In this document: positions 34,907-44,443 of the stretch, in pieces
Layout: each line of letters starts with the position of its first letter
Numbering within the stretch: the first letter of the stretch is position 1
Source of the DNA: Sediminibacterium sp. KACHI17
GTDB taxonomy: Bacteria > Bacteroidota > Bacteroidia > Chitinophagales > Chitinophagaceae
DNA length: 64,000 nt
NCBI RefSeq assembly: GCF_040362915.1
Contig: NZ_AP029612.1
Location: 1,612,001 to 1,676,000, forward strand
Direction of reading: 5' to 3'
Position numbers and translations under genes: made by a program
The notes under the pieces: model-generated
What the model saw: the letters and a program-made list of their open reading frames with translations, nothing else
What the model was told of the DNA's origin: nothing
The model's database searches: none

Positions 34907-35344
34907 ATGAGATCAGTATTCATAATGTTTTTGCTGTTGGCAGGCATCACTGCAACTGCTCAAACAAATAATACCATTGAAAAAAAGAAATTTCACTTTG
35001 GTGCCAAGCAGGATACCAGTGCCGGTTATGCCCAGGCTGTTAAAGTAGACAATGTAATTTATGTATCCGGAACAGTTGCCCGTGATATTACGCCCGCTTC
35101 GATCAAAAGAGTCTATCAAACCATAGAAAGAAGTTTGGCTGCATTCGGCGCTACCTTACAAAATGTGGTGAAAGAAAATCTATACACCACCGATATCGAA
35201 GCTATGAAAACACATAATGAAGCCCGAAAAGAAATGTATAAAGGAGATTACCCTGCAGCTACCTGGGTTCAGATTAGCCGATTGTACATGCCGGATGCAA
35301 AACTGGAAATTGAAGTCATTGCGCATTTACCCAAAAAGCAATAA
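34907..35344 (+). CDS. Exported RidA-family protein
   Basis: A 145-residue RidA/YjgF-fold protein with an N-terminal signal peptide (MRSVFIMFLLLAGITATAQ), so it should act in the periplasm. The fold is seen in YAQAVKVDNVIYVSGTVARD, VYQTIERSLAAFGATLQNVVKENLYTTD and the final MPDAKLEIEVIAHL. Cytoplasmic RidA proteins hydrolyse reactive enamine/imine intermediates of PLP enzymes using an arginine in the (I)R(T)xY region; here that segment is WVQISRLYMPDAKLEIE, so the usual R-x-x-Y/L-P context is altered. The function outside the cytoplasm is unknown. It ends two bases before the convergent alanine dehydrogenase stop. Confidence 0.85.
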   Translation: MRSVFIMFLLLAGITATAQTNNTIEKKKFHFGAKQDTSAGYAQAVKVDNVIYVSGTVARDITPASIKRVYQTIERSLAAFGATLQNVVKENLYTTDIEAMKTHNEARKEMYKGDYPAATWVQISRLYMPDAKLEIEVIAHLPKKQ

Positions 35345-35346
35345 GA

Positions 35347-36561
35347 CTAACGGCGGCTCGCAATCAGCAAATTCAGATCTGTAAACTTGAGATCGAATTT
35401 TTGACTGATATAAAAATCGGTCAATGCTCCTTTGAACATATAGATACCCTCACGGAGATTGAAGTTGTGCCAAACCATTTCTTCAAGCCCTCCTTCATCA
35501 CTTATTTCCAGGATCAATGGCATGAGTACGTTGCTGATGGCCTGACTTGCTGTTCTGGCGAAACCACTTGGGATATTGGGAACACAATAGTGGATGACAT
35601 CATGTTTCACAAATGTGGGATGTTGATGGCTGGTCAATTCACTGGTTTCAAAACAACCACCACGATCGATCGCCACATCAATGATGATACTTCCCGGACG
35701 CATAGCAGCTACCATTTCTTCTGTTACCACAACCGGTGCCCTGCCAAATTCATTACTCAATGCACCCACTGCTACTTCACAGGTCTTTAATTGCTTCGAA
35801 AGAATACGCGGCTCTAATACACTGGTCCAGATTCTTTGTCCGAGATTATTTTGTAACTGCTTTAAGCGATACACATTGTTATCAAATACTTTCACAGAAG
35901 CACCTAATGCCAATGCGTTTCTGGTGGCAAACTCTCCAACAATACCAGCACCAACGATCACAACTTTGGTCGGAGGAATACCGCTGATACCACCCAATAA
36001 TACTCCTTTGCCTTTATTAAAACTGCTGAGGTATTGTCCGGCTATCAACATCACCGCACTACCTGCGATCTCACTCATACTTCTTACGATCGGATAGGTA
36101 CCACTGTCATCTTTGAAATTTTCAAAGCTCAATGCAGTGATCTTTTTCTCCATCATCTTTTCAATATATTCCTTTCGTAAAGCTGATAGATGTATGGGAG
36201 AAATGATGGTTTGATTCATCTGTAATAAAGGCATATCCTCGGCTACAGGCGGGGCGCTTTTTACAAGTATGGGACATTTAAAGATCTCATTACGATCATA
36301 CACGATACTGGCACCCATTTCAGAGTAATCACGATCAGAATAATGGCTACCCTCTCCCGCTCCATGTTCTACAACAACCTGATGTCCATTAGAGATCAAA
36401 ACACCTACTGCATCCGGTGTAAGTGCAATTCGATTTTCCTGAAAAGCGATCTCTTTAGGAATGCCAATATGCAACTTTGCACCCTGAGGTTTGATGTCAA
36501 GGGTCTCTTCCAAAGTTTCATAGGCAAATGAAGTGCTGATAGAAGGTTTACTGGTAGCCAT
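35347..36561 (-). CDS. ald: Alanine dehydrogenase
   Basis: A 404-residue enzyme of the alanine dehydrogenase/transhydrogenase-alpha fold, interconverting L-alanine and pyruvate with NAD. Recognised segments are GIPKEIAFQENRIALTPDAV, GHQVVVEHGAGEGSHYSD, TALSFENFKDDSGTYPIVRSMSEIAGS and the NAD motif VVIVGAGIVGEFATRNALALG. SIIIDVAIDRGGCFETSE and the VPNIPSGFARTASQAISN tail are also present. An N-terminal extension of about 30 residues precedes the conserved start. It lies downstream of tsaE on the same strand, a common Bacteroidota order. It links amino-acid and pyruvate metabolism. Confidence 0.92.
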   Translation of the reverse strand: MATSKPSISTSFAYETLEETLDIKPQGAKLHIGIPKEIAFQENRIALTPDAVGVLISNGHQVVVEHGAGEGSHYSDRDYSEMGASIVYDRNEIFKCPILVKSAPPVAEDMPLLQMNQTIISPIHLSALRKEYIEKMMEKKITALSFENFKDDSGTYPIVRSMSEIAGSAVMLIAGQYLSSFNKGKGVLLGGISGIPPTKVVIVGAGIVGEFATRNALALGASVKVFDNNVYRLKQLQNNLGQRIWTSVLEPRILSKQLKTCEVAVGALSNEFGRAPVVVTEEMVAAMRPGSIIIDVAIDRGGCFETSELTSHQHPTFVKHDVIHYCVPNIPSGFARTASQAISNVLMPLILEISDEGGLEEMVWHNFNLREGIYMFKGALTDFYISQKFDLKFTDLNLLIASRR

Positions 36562-36652
36562 GTGGGGTTATAAGTTGGATAGAAAATGGATCTTATGATT
36601 TTACGTATATCTGAAATGTTCCTTCATTAAAGTTATGACATTCCACGCAGAC

Positions 36653-37075
36653 TCAGACAGCTATTGCATCTGTGTATAAACGCCTTGTAGATGGATCAAG
36701 GGTTTCAATGTATACATGAAACGTATTGTCAGGCAATAGTCCTGCTGCTTTTTCCGGCCATTCAATAAAGCAATAATCGCCACTATTCAGGTGATCTTCA
36801 ATTCCAGCCTCGATCGCCTCTTCCTCATCTTTTAGTCGATACCAATCCATGTGTAATAATGTTCCGACTTCCTTACCCTCATATTGATTCACGATGGCAA
36901 AAGTCGGACTACCGATCGCATCAGTCACACCCAGATTTTCACATAGCGCATGAATGAACGTCGTTTTTCCCGTACCCATTTCTGCATGAAATGCCCATAC
37001 TTTGTGCTTCTTCCCTGACGCCCATAGTGCTTTTGCCACTTCCTTTATTTGCGCTAATCCAAAAATTGCATCCAT
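36653..37075 (-). CDS. tsaE: tRNA threonylcarbamoyladenosine biosynthesis ATPase TsaE
   Basis: A 140-residue P-loop ATPase needed with TsaB, TsaC and TsaD to make the t6A37 modification of tRNA. The Walker A motif AEMGTGKTTFIHALCENLG is near residue 30, followed by the family segments GSPTFAIVNQYEG, LLHMDWYRLKDEEEA and CFIEWPEKAAGLLP. Length is normal for the family. It lies 91 bases upstream of alanine dehydrogenase. On its other side is a divergent gap with a heptad array and the copper ATPase gene. Confidence 0.93.
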   Translation of the reverse strand: MDAIFGLAQIKEVAKALWASGKKHKVWAFHAEMGTGKTTFIHALCENLGVTDAIGSPTFAIVNQYEGKEVGTLLHMDWYRLKDEEEAIEAGIEDHLNSGDYCFIEWPEKAAGLLPDNTFHVYIETLDPSTRRLYTDAIAV

Positions 37076-37115
37076 GCGGCAAAGGTAACAAGAACGAGGG
37101 TGAAAAGCATATCTC

Positions 37116-37152
37116 CTACCATGGACTATGGTCTATGGTCCATAGCCCATGG
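37116..37152. repeat. Heptad-repeat array, GACTATG dialect
   Basis: Five 7-bp units (such as GACTATG and GTCCATA) run in phase and are followed by A6. The set nearly equals its own complement and would fold into a hairpin. It lies in the divergent gap between tsaE and the copper ATPase gene, like the array at 2213-2276. Confidence 0.75.
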
Positions 37153-37272
37153 CAAAAAAGCTCACACTGTTCTTGCAACCATGATGTAGAAATATTCTTC
37201 TCAAATCGAAAGAGGTCGCTTTAGCTATTTGGTAAATTTGTAGTTGTAAACCTCAACCCCACAATATTGATT

Positions 37273-39399
37273 ATGGAAAAAGTGAATTGGAAAGTGGAAG
37301 GTATGACCTGTACCAATTGTGCGCTCACAGTTAATAAATACTTGCAGTCGCAAGGCATGCAAAACGTAAAAGTAAATTTTATCGGCGGCGACGTAAGTTT
37401 TGACCTGCCTGACAATGGTTCTCCAAAAGAAATCGCCAAAGGTATTAATGGACTTGGCTACACTGTTAAAAACGAGGATAACAGCGATACCTCAAAAAAA
37501 TCAAAAAGATTATTCACGAATCACTTACAACGCTTCTGGTTCTGTTTTGTATTTACAGCTCCACTAATGTTGCACATGATACCGGGTGTACATATTCATT
37601 TCCTTATGAATCCCTATGTACAACTTGGCTTAACCATTCCCGTATTTATTGTTGGAATGGATTTTTTCGGACGAAGTGCTATCAAGAGTTTATTGAAGGG
37701 TATCCCCAATATGAATGTATTGATCGCGTTAGGTGCTGTAGCTGCATTTGGATATAGCTTATACGGAACGGCGATCGGAAGGGCTGAAGAATTTTTATTT
37801 TATGAAACAGCCGCTACCATTATCACCTTGGTTTTCTTGGGCAATTGGATGGAGGATAGATCGGTAGAAACAACACAAACCGCATTAAAAAAATTGGCTA
37901 TTACACAAAAGTCGATGGCCAATATGATCGCATATGATGATCAACACCAAGAACATGTTTTTCCGGTAGAAAGTACCAGCCTGAAAGTAGGTGATTTGTT
38001 ATTGATCAAAACTGGAGAACAAGTACCAATGGATTGTAAGATCTTATGGGGTGAAGCACAGATCAATGAAGCGATCATATCCGGCGAGAGTGTTCCGTTA
38101 TACAAAAAAATGAATGACCACCTGATCGGCGGAAGCATTGTGGAAAGCGGAACCATTAAAGCATATGTTACAGCTGTTGGTGAAGACACTGTGCTCTCCA
38201 ATATTTTACGCCTAGTAAGAGAAGCACAATCAGAAAAACCACCGGTTCAGCAATTAGCAGATAAGATCAGTGCCATTTTTGTTCCAACTGTTGTCAGTAT
38301 TGCAACCGTGACTGTGCTGATCAATTATTTCGCCACAGATATTGGTTTTGGTGCCAGCTTGCTCAGGGGCATAGCTGTATTGGTGATCTCCTGCCCTTGT
38401 GCCATGGGATTAGCAACCCCTGCCGCCATCGCTGTAGGTCTTGGCAGGGCAGCCCGTAATGGTATCCTGTTTAAAAATGCAAAAAGCCTGGAGATCTTTA
38501 AAAGTATCAAACAGGTTGTATTCGATAAAACAGGTACATTGACTACAGGACATTTTACTATTGTTGATGACAAAGTGATCTCCAACAATATTACTCAGGA
38601 ACAATTCAGACAAATTGCTTTTTCACTGGAAAAATATTCGAATCACCCTATTGCAAGCGCTATCAGTAAAAGCTGGAAGAGCAAAGAAGATATCAGATGG
38701 GCAACAATTGAAGAGGTGAAAGGATTGGGGATGCAAGCAACAGATAAAGAAGGGAATACCTATGTAGCAGGCTCATTCAAAGCTGCGGCTGCACTTACCA
38801 ACGATCATTCACACAATGTTTATATCATTCGCAACAATGAACTGTTAGGATGGATCGATGTCGCGGATGAAATAAGAGCTGAAGCAAAAGAAGTGATCAG
38901 TTCACTTAAAAATAGAGGTATCAAAACCATCCTGCTGAGTGGTGATAAAAAAGAAAAATGTGAACAGGTTGGAAAAGAACTAGGTATTGATCTGATCATA
39001 GGAGAACAAACACCCGAGCACAAGCTTGAAAGAATCGCTCAATTCAATCAAGAGGTTCCTACTGCTATGGTGGGCGATGGTATCAATGATGCACCTGCAT
39101 TGGCCAAAGCAACGGTGGGTATTTCTTTGAGTGATTCTACACAAGTAGCCATGCAAAGTGCGCAAGTCGTATTAATGAATCACGGATTGAAAAATTTACC
39201 GTTAGCATTAGGACTGGGTAAACATACATACATCACGATCAAAGAAAATCTCTTCTGGGCATTTGCCTATAACATAGTAGCGATCCCTGTTGCAGCACTG
39301 GGTTATCTTAATCCAACATTCGGTGCTTTGGTAATGGGTTTAAGCGATGTTGTTTTAGCAGTGAATTCTGTTCGTTTGAATTTTAAGAAGGTGGAGTGA
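37273..39399 (+). CDS. Copper-type heavy-metal translocating P-type ATPase
   Basis: A 708-residue P1B ATPase. One N-terminal metal-binding domain has GMTCTNCALTV (CxxC). The core has about eight membrane helices, the intramembrane metal motif CPC (SCPCAMGLATPAA), the phosphorylation site DKTGTLTTGH, the His-Pro dipeptide (SNHPIAS) and the hinge GDGINDAPAL. The CPC motif and the final membrane residues fit Cu+ export. I use the ATG at 37273; a TTG two codons upstream also opens the frame. No metallochaperone or CueR-like regulator lies next to it. A short promoter region and the frameshifted four-helix gene follow. Confidence 0.92.
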   Translation: MEKVNWKVEGMTCTNCALTVNKYLQSQGMQNVKVNFIGGDVSFDLPDNGSPKEIAKGINGLGYTVKNEDNSDTSKKSKRLFTNHLQRFWFCFVFTAPLMLHMIPGVHIHFLMNPYVQLGLTIPVFIVGMDFFGRSAIKSLLKGIPNMNVLIALGAVAAFGYSLYGTAIGRAEEFLFYETAATIITLVFLGNWMEDRSVETTQTALKKLAITQKSMANMIAYDDQHQEHVFPVESTSLKVGDLLLIKTGEQVPMDCKILWGEAQINEAIISGESVPLYKKMNDHLIGGSIVESGTIKAYVTAVGEDTVLSNILRLVREAQSEKPPVQQLADKISAIFVPTVVSIATVTVLINYFATDIGFGASLLRGIAVLVISCPCAMGLATPAAIAVGLGRAARNGILFKNAKSLEIFKSIKQVVFDKTGTLTTGHFTIVDDKVISNNITQEQFRQIAFSLEKYSNHPIASAISKSWKSKEDIRWATIEEVKGLGMQATDKEGNTYVAGSFKAAAALTNDHSHNVYIIRNNELLGWIDVADEIRAEAKEVISSLKNRGIKTILLSGDKKEKCEQVGKELGIDLIIGEQTPEHKLERIAQFNQEVPTAMVGDGINDAPALAKATVGISLSDSTQVAMQSAQVVLMNHGLKNLPLALGLGKHTYITIKENLFWAFAYNIVAIPVAALGYLNPTFGALVMGLSDVVLAVNSVRLNFKKVE

Positions 39400-39510
39400 G
39401 AAAGTGAAAGTATAGGTAATAATATCATAGACTTATACCTGATTTTCACCATAATTCCTGTAATTAATGTACGCTTCTTCTTTTGTTACTCTGATACGTG
39501 ATTTTTATAA

Positions 39511-39860
39511 ATGACTTTATCATTAAACCACAAGAAACTAGAAGTATACAAAATTTCAAGGTTTCTAGTTAAGGAATGTTATTTGTTGACCGCTTTGCTT
39601 CCTGTCGAAGAAAAGTTCAATCCAATAACTCAAATCAGAAGAGTAGCCCTCTCTGCAAGTTGAACATCGCAGAAGGCTCATCAAGAAAATCGACCATCGA
39701 GAGAAAAAGATACTATGAAATTTCCAGAGGATCATTAATTGAAATTGATGATGTAACTGAGGCAGCTTTTGATTTATCTTATCTATCAAAAGAACAAATT
39801 ACCAGCTTATCACTACATTTGAATCAGTGTTTTGCTTCACTGAGCGGCTTAATAAAATAA
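39511..39860 (+). pseudogene. Four-helix-bundle protein (S23/IVP family), single-base frameshift
   Basis: From the ATG at 39511 the frame reads MTLSLNHKKLEVYKISRF, then CYLLTALLPVEEKF and ITQIRRVALSAS, and stops at 39661. The next frame continues directly with KLNIAEGSSRKS, then ERKRYYEISRGSLIEIDDVTEAA and SSLSGLIK-like text to 39860. Together they make one ~116-residue protein of the 23S-rRNA-intervening-sequence family, which I recognise by the IAEGSSR motif. A single A missing at about 39657-39659 (GCAAG where GCAAAG is expected) explains the break. There is no slippery heptamer for a programmed shift. A sequencing error in a short A run is an alternative. Confidence 0.85.
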
Positions 39861-39881
39861 ATCATTTCACTTTTCACCTGC

Positions 39882-41786
39882 ATGACCACCCCACTTTCCA
39901 TTCTTCAACACTACTGGAAGTATGATCAATTCCGACCAATGCAGGAAGAGATCATTCAATCGGTGTTGGATGGAAAAGACACACTCGCATTATTACCAAC
40001 AGGAGGAGGAAAATCCATTTGCTTTCAGGTTCCTGCTTTACTTATGGATGGACTTTGCTTAGTGATCAGTCCATTGATCGCCCTGATGCAAGATCAAGTG
40101 GCTCACCTGATTGAAAAAGGCATTGCTGCTGCCACTTTGAATAGCGGGATGAGTTATGGAGAAGTGAGGAGCTTATTACAAAAAGCATCCCGGGGCGATT
40201 ATAAATTCTTGTATGTATCCCCGGAAAGAATTGAATCTGCTTTATTCAAAGAATACTTACCGGTTTTAGATATCAATCTGATCGCTGTAGATGAAGCGCA
40301 TTGTATTTCTCAATGGGGATATGATTTCAGACCACCATATTTACGCATTGCTGCTTTACGTGAGGAGTTATCGAATGTTACAATAATAGCACTTACTGCT
40401 TCTGCAACTGAAAAAGTACAAGAGGATATCATTCAAAAACTGGCATTGAATCATACTTCTGTTTTTCGTCAGTCGTTTGAACGTCCCGCACTATCCTACA
40501 GTTCTTTTGAAGCAGAAAGCAAGATGAATAAACTGATACAAATCTTACAAGGAGTTCCGGGTAGTAGCATTGTTTATACCAATAGTAGAAAACTAACTAA
40601 GGAAGTTTGCCAGCTACTACAGTTACAGGGCATTTTAGCAGATTATTATCATGCCGGATTAACACAAGACGAAAGAGAACGAAAACAAAAAGCCTGGATA
40701 CAGGACCAAACAAGGGTAATGGTTTGTACCAATGCATTTGGAATGGGCATCGATAAACCCAATGTTCGCTCCGTTATTCATTATAATATACCCGACTGTT
40801 TAGAAAACTATTACCAAGAAGCTGGTCGTGCGGGGCGGGACGGTAAAAAATCATTTGCAGTTTTATTGTACCATCTAAACGACATCGAACAATTAAAAAA
40901 TCTACCCGACAAAAAGTTTCCTCCGTTAACGACTATTCAATCAGTGTATCAATCGCTGGCTGATTTTTTTCAATTACCCGTCGGAACCGGCGAAGGTGCT
41001 TACTTTGATTTTGATCTCAGACAATTCACAGAAAATTTCAAATTAGATACTACTACAGTTATCAATACACTGAAAGTACTGGAACAAGAAGGCCATATCA
41101 GTTTTGCCGAAAGTATTTTCCTCCCTTCACAGGTCATGTTTGTAACGGATAAAGATGCTCTGTATGCGTTTGAAACAGCTCAACCACAATTAGAAGGACT
41201 TATCAAAATATTACTTCGCACTTATGAAGGCATTTTTGATAATCGTGTTTCGATTTTTGAATCTTCACTGGCAAAAGTGATGCGAACAGAACAAGCAGTT
41301 ATACAGCAGCAATTAAAAGAATTGGCAGCCTATGGTATCATTGAATATCTACCGAAAAAAGATTCACCTCAGATACACTACTTACTCAATCGGGCGCCGG
41401 CCAAATACTTACATATAGATCATGATGCTTATCATGAAAGGAAACAAAACTATACTGCTCGTGTATCCGATATGATCCGTTATGTTACCGATCAAGATAG
41501 TTGTAGAAGTAAATATATTGGTAACTATTTCGGCGATACACAATTATCTGCCTGTGGCATTTGTGATCATTGTCTTGCAAAGAAGAAAAAAGAATTAAGC
41601 CCAGAGGATTTTAGCGTTATTGAAAACAATATTCGGATCAAACTTACCGGCACAACGCTCTCCATTGAAACGCTTCTGGCACAACTGTCTACCTTTTCGA
41701 AAGAAAAAATATGGACTGTGTTAGATTTTATGCAAACAGAGAATGCGCTGATGATCGGTGAAGATGGGAAAGTCTCTCTTTTGTAA
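39882..41786 (+). CDS. recQ: ATP-dependent DNA helicase RecQ
   Basis: A 634-residue superfamily 2 helicase that unwinds DNA 3' to 5' in recombination repair. The Q-motif region (YWKYDQFRPMQEEII) is followed by Walker A LPTGGGKSICFQ, the DEAH box in VDEAHCISQWGYDFRP, the SAT motif and GRAGRDG (motif VI). The RQC zinc site has its four cysteines in CRSKYIGNYFGD and SACGICDHC. The C-terminus after the zinc site is about 90 residues and I see no clear HRDC domain. It starts 21 bases after the four-helix gene, and its end is convergent with the HerA-like gene. Confidence 0.94.
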   Translation: MTTPLSILQHYWKYDQFRPMQEEIIQSVLDGKDTLALLPTGGGKSICFQVPALLMDGLCLVISPLIALMQDQVAHLIEKGIAAATLNSGMSYGEVRSLLQKASRGDYKFLYVSPERIESALFKEYLPVLDINLIAVDEAHCISQWGYDFRPPYLRIAALREELSNVTIIALTASATEKVQEDIIQKLALNHTSVFRQSFERPALSYSSFEAESKMNKLIQILQGVPGSSIVYTNSRKLTKEVCQLLQLQGILADYYHAGLTQDERERKQKAWIQDQTRVMVCTNAFGMGIDKPNVRSVIHYNIPDCLENYYQEAGRAGRDGKKSFAVLLYHLNDIEQLKNLPDKKFPPLTTIQSVYQSLADFFQLPVGTGEGAYFDFDLRQFTENFKLDTTTVINTLKVLEQEGHISFAESIFLPSQVMFVTDKDALYAFETAQPQLEGLIKILLRTYEGIFDNRVSIFESSLAKVMRTEQAVIQQQLKELAAYGIIEYLPKKDSPQIHYLLNRAPAKYLHIDHDAYHERKQNYTARVSDMIRYVTDQDSCRSKYIGNYFGDTQLSACGICDHCLAKKKKELSPEDFSVIENNIRIKLTGTTLSIETLLAQLSTFSKEKIWTVLDFMQTENALMIGEDGKVSLL

Positions 41787-41792
41787 AGCTGA

Positions 41793-43337
41793 TCATCTTC
41801 TTCTTGTTGATCTGGATCTTCCGCCCAATCCTAAAGCACCTAACAAACTTCTGGTAATCACACTGGCAGCCGTTCTTCCTACCTGACGAACAACAGGGTT
41901 ATCAAAAAAGCTTTCTTCTTTTTTAGGTCTGCCACTTTGCTTAGGTTCTTCTGTAGCTGCCATTTCTTTTGATCGCTCTGCTGCTTCCTCCAGTTTAGCT
42001 GTTAATATTTCATACGCACTTTCACTATCGATCTCTTTACTATACTTGGCGGCTAATTTGCTGGATTGAACCAACTGATTGATCTCTGCATCTGTCAATA
42101 CATCCATCCTGCTTCTGGGAGCACATAGCATCGTATGTACCAACGGTGTAGGAATACCTTTTTCATTCAGTAAGGTTACAAATGCTTCGCCGATACCTAG
42201 TTGAGTTAATAATTCATCGGTTTCATAAAAATCCGTTTCAGGAAAATTTTCTGCCGCTTGTTTGATGGTTTTTCTGTCTGCAGCCGTAAACGCACGTAAT
42301 GCATGCTGAATTTTTAAACCCAACTGACTCAAAATAGCAGCAGGTATATCTTGAGGATTTTGTGTACAAAAGAAAATACCGATGCCCTTTGATCGTATCA
42401 ACTTGATCACGGTCTCGATCTGTTGTAACAAAGCCTCTGAAGCTTCATTGAAGACCAAATGTGCTTCATCAATAAATAAAATAAGTTTGGGTTTATCCAT
42501 GTCCCCTTCTTCCGGGCAACTGGCATATAACTCTGCCAATAATTGCAGCATAAAAGTGGAAAACAGCTTGGGTCTGTCTTGCATATCGGTTACCCGTAAA
42601 ACATTGATCATACCTCTACCATCATCACTGATGCGCATGAGATCTTCCACTTCAAAACTTTTTTCACCAAAGAAAACATCCGCACCCTGTTGTTGTAACT
42701 CAATCACTTTACGAAGAATGGTACCGGTAGAAGTAGTGGAGATCTTACCGTATTCCTTTTCTATTTCCGCCTTGCCTTCATTACCGATGTATTGTAATAC
42801 TTTGATGAAATCTTTCAGATTCAACAAAGGCATTTGATGGTCGTCACAATATTTAAAGATCACAGCTACGAGTCCACCTTGCGTATCATTCAACCCTAAT
42901 ATTTTACTCAACAAAACCGGACCGAATTCACTAACCGTTGCACGTAAACGAACGCCGGGCTCATTGCTCAACGTAAGTAGCTCAACCGGAAATGCTGTTG
43001 GGGTAAAATCGATTCCTAATTTCTTACTTCGCTCGATCAGTTTATCATTCACGGTTCCTGCTGTGGCAATACCGCTGAGATCGCCTTTGATATCCATCAA
43101 TAAAACAGGTACGCTGTTATCACTTAAATATTCACTGATCATTTGTAAGGTCTTGGTTTTACCGGTACCCGTAGCACCGGCGATCAAACCATGACGGTTC
43201 ATTGTTTTCAATGGGAGCGAAATGGGTGCGCCTTCCACCACTTCTCCATCGATCATCCCCATCCCAATTTTCACATGCTCCCCTTTGAAAGTATAACCTG
43301 TTGTAATGGATTGTAAAAAAGCCTGTTTGTCTGGCAT
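41793..43337 (-). CDS. HerA-like / DUF853 family ATPase
   Basis: A 514-residue P-loop ATPase of the HerA-FtsK superfamily. Walker A is GATGTGKTKTLQ near residue 53, and Walker B is LILFIDEAHLVFNEA near 288, followed by the sensor region FCTQNPQDIPAAILSQLG. Other family segments are ALRAFTAADRKTIKQAAENF and GEAFVTLL. The C-terminus is rich in Gly, Arg and Ser (SLLGALGLGGRSRSTRRR), which suggests nucleic-acid contact. The family is annotated as helicase HerA-like, of unknown role; no nuclease partner such as NurA or a defence gene is adjacent. The stop lies six bases from the convergent recQ stop. Confidence 0.85.
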   Translation of the reverse strand: MPDKQAFLQSITTGYTFKGEHVKIGMGMIDGEVVEGAPISLPLKTMNRHGLIAGATGTGKTKTLQMISEYLSDNSVPVLLMDIKGDLSGIATAGTVNDKLIERSKKLGIDFTPTAFPVELLTLSNEPGVRLRATVSEFGPVLLSKILGLNDTQGGLVAVIFKYCDDHQMPLLNLKDFIKVLQYIGNEGKAEIEKEYGKISTTSTGTILRKVIELQQQGADVFFGEKSFEVEDLMRISDDGRGMINVLRVTDMQDRPKLFSTFMLQLLAELYASCPEEGDMDKPKLILFIDEAHLVFNEASEALLQQIETVIKLIRSKGIGIFFCTQNPQDIPAAILSQLGLKIQHALRAFTAADRKTIKQAAENFPETDFYETDELLTQLGIGEAFVTLLNEKGIPTPLVHTMLCAPRSRMDVLTDAEINQLVQSSKLAAKYSKEIDSESAYEILTAKLEEAAERSKEMAATEEPKQSGRPKKEESFFDNPVVRQVGRTAASVITRSLLGALGLGGRSRSTRRR

Positions 43338-43452
43338 AACTCCTTATTTATCACTCAATTTAAATAAATGAACCTTGTATTGATAATAATTTTTTTATTA
43401 TATTTTATCGTTTTTCAATAAATATTAGTTATTTAGCATTCAAATACCGCTT

Positions 43453-44442
43453 ATGCGCATTATTCGTTGGCTATTGATCGGAGTACGGATATTGGTCATC
43501 TGTTTCGCATTGTACCTCTTGGCGCTTATTGCATTACCAAATCTGTTCTTTAAAAATGAACTGTCAGAACAAGGCACTGTGACATCCATGACATATGATC
43601 CTGACAAGTATGAGCTGCAGCTAATGTCGTTGGATAATAATCTGCCCTATAAGGATTACAAAACTTTATCCGATAGTATCACACAGATAAAACAATTAGA
43701 AAGGATTGCAAATTTCCTTTCAATGGATGGATGGATGTTAGGCTTTATAGGGTTCCATAAGCAGTCAGAAAAGAGTATCCTTTTTTTTGATAGTTCATTG
43801 AGAAGACATTCGCTTAAAGAAGTTCCTGACACAACTTATTACATAGGACTGGATGGATATTACCTAAAATCAGATCATAGCACCTTTAGAAGAAACGACA
43901 CGACTTTCTTAAGATTTCCTGTGATAACGAAACGAGATACAATTCGAAAAATAATTGATGGACATTTTGAAGTAAGGCCGCTTTCAGTTGATGTGCAAGA
44001 CTTGGCTGAAGGAATCAATAATCCAATGAATCAAAAAAGAGAACTACTGATTAAGGTAAGCAAACAACAATATAAATGGTTCTTAATTGTATTCAGTCCG
44101 ATTGCAATTCTATTACTATTGCTTTTTTTATGGGGTGTGATACTACAACCAATTCGTATACTCGAAGATATTGCCAACCAAGAAGCATTTAGAAAAAAGA
44201 CCTATAAAAAATTATATTTTACTACCATCAGCTTATGGGGTATCGTGTTGCTCAAGATAATCCTATCATACTCATTGAGCGCTTACTTTAGTTCTTATAT
44301 AGATCCTGCTTTTCATTTACGTTTCTACGATTTCATTTCAGAGAGTATCAGCTATATCATTGGAGGATTCATCACCTTCAGTCTTGCACACGCATTTAGA
44401 AAAGGATATCAATTACAACAAGATCAAAACCTAACAATCTGA
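43453..44442 (+). CDS. DUF2975-like membrane protein, long form (1 of 3 tandem paralogues)
   Basis: A 329-residue protein with four predicted membrane helices: about 5-32, 202-225, 255-275 and 290-310. Between helices 1 and 2 is a ~165-residue extracytoplasmic insert, far longer than in the two following paralogues. The C-terminus HAFRKGYQLQQDQNLTI ends in the LTI tripeptide directly before the stop, as do both paralogues. I assign it to the DUF2975 type, which commonly pairs with a Cro-type regulator. Its stop is one base from the next start (TGATATG), so the cluster is translationally coupled. Function is unknown. Confidence 0.75.
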   Translation: MRIIRWLLIGVRILVICFALYLLALIALPNLFFKNELSEQGTVTSMTYDPDKYELQLMSLDNNLPYKDYKTLSDSITQIKQLERIANFLSMDGWMLGFIGFHKQSEKSILFFDSSLRRHSLKEVPDTTYYIGLDGYYLKSDHSTFRRNDTTFLRFPVITKRDTIRKIIDGHFEVRPLSVDVQDLAEGINNPMNQKRELLIKVSKQQYKWFLIVFSPIAILLLLLFLWGVILQPIRILEDIANQEAFRKKTYKKLYFTTISLWGIVLLKIILSYSLSAYFSSYIDPAFHLRFYDFISESISYIIGGFITFSLAHAFRKGYQLQQDQNLTI

Positions 44443-44443
44443 T

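Noticed and set aside
39650..39670. Programmed ribosomal frameshift in the four-helix-bundle gene
   Set aside because: No slippery heptamer and no downstream stimulator hairpin was seen; a missing base in a short A run is simpler.
41793..43337. HerA-like ATPase as part of an antiphage defence system
   Set aside because: No nuclease (NurA, Sir2, DUF4297-like) or other defence gene is adjacent; the DUF853-type family is common core genome.
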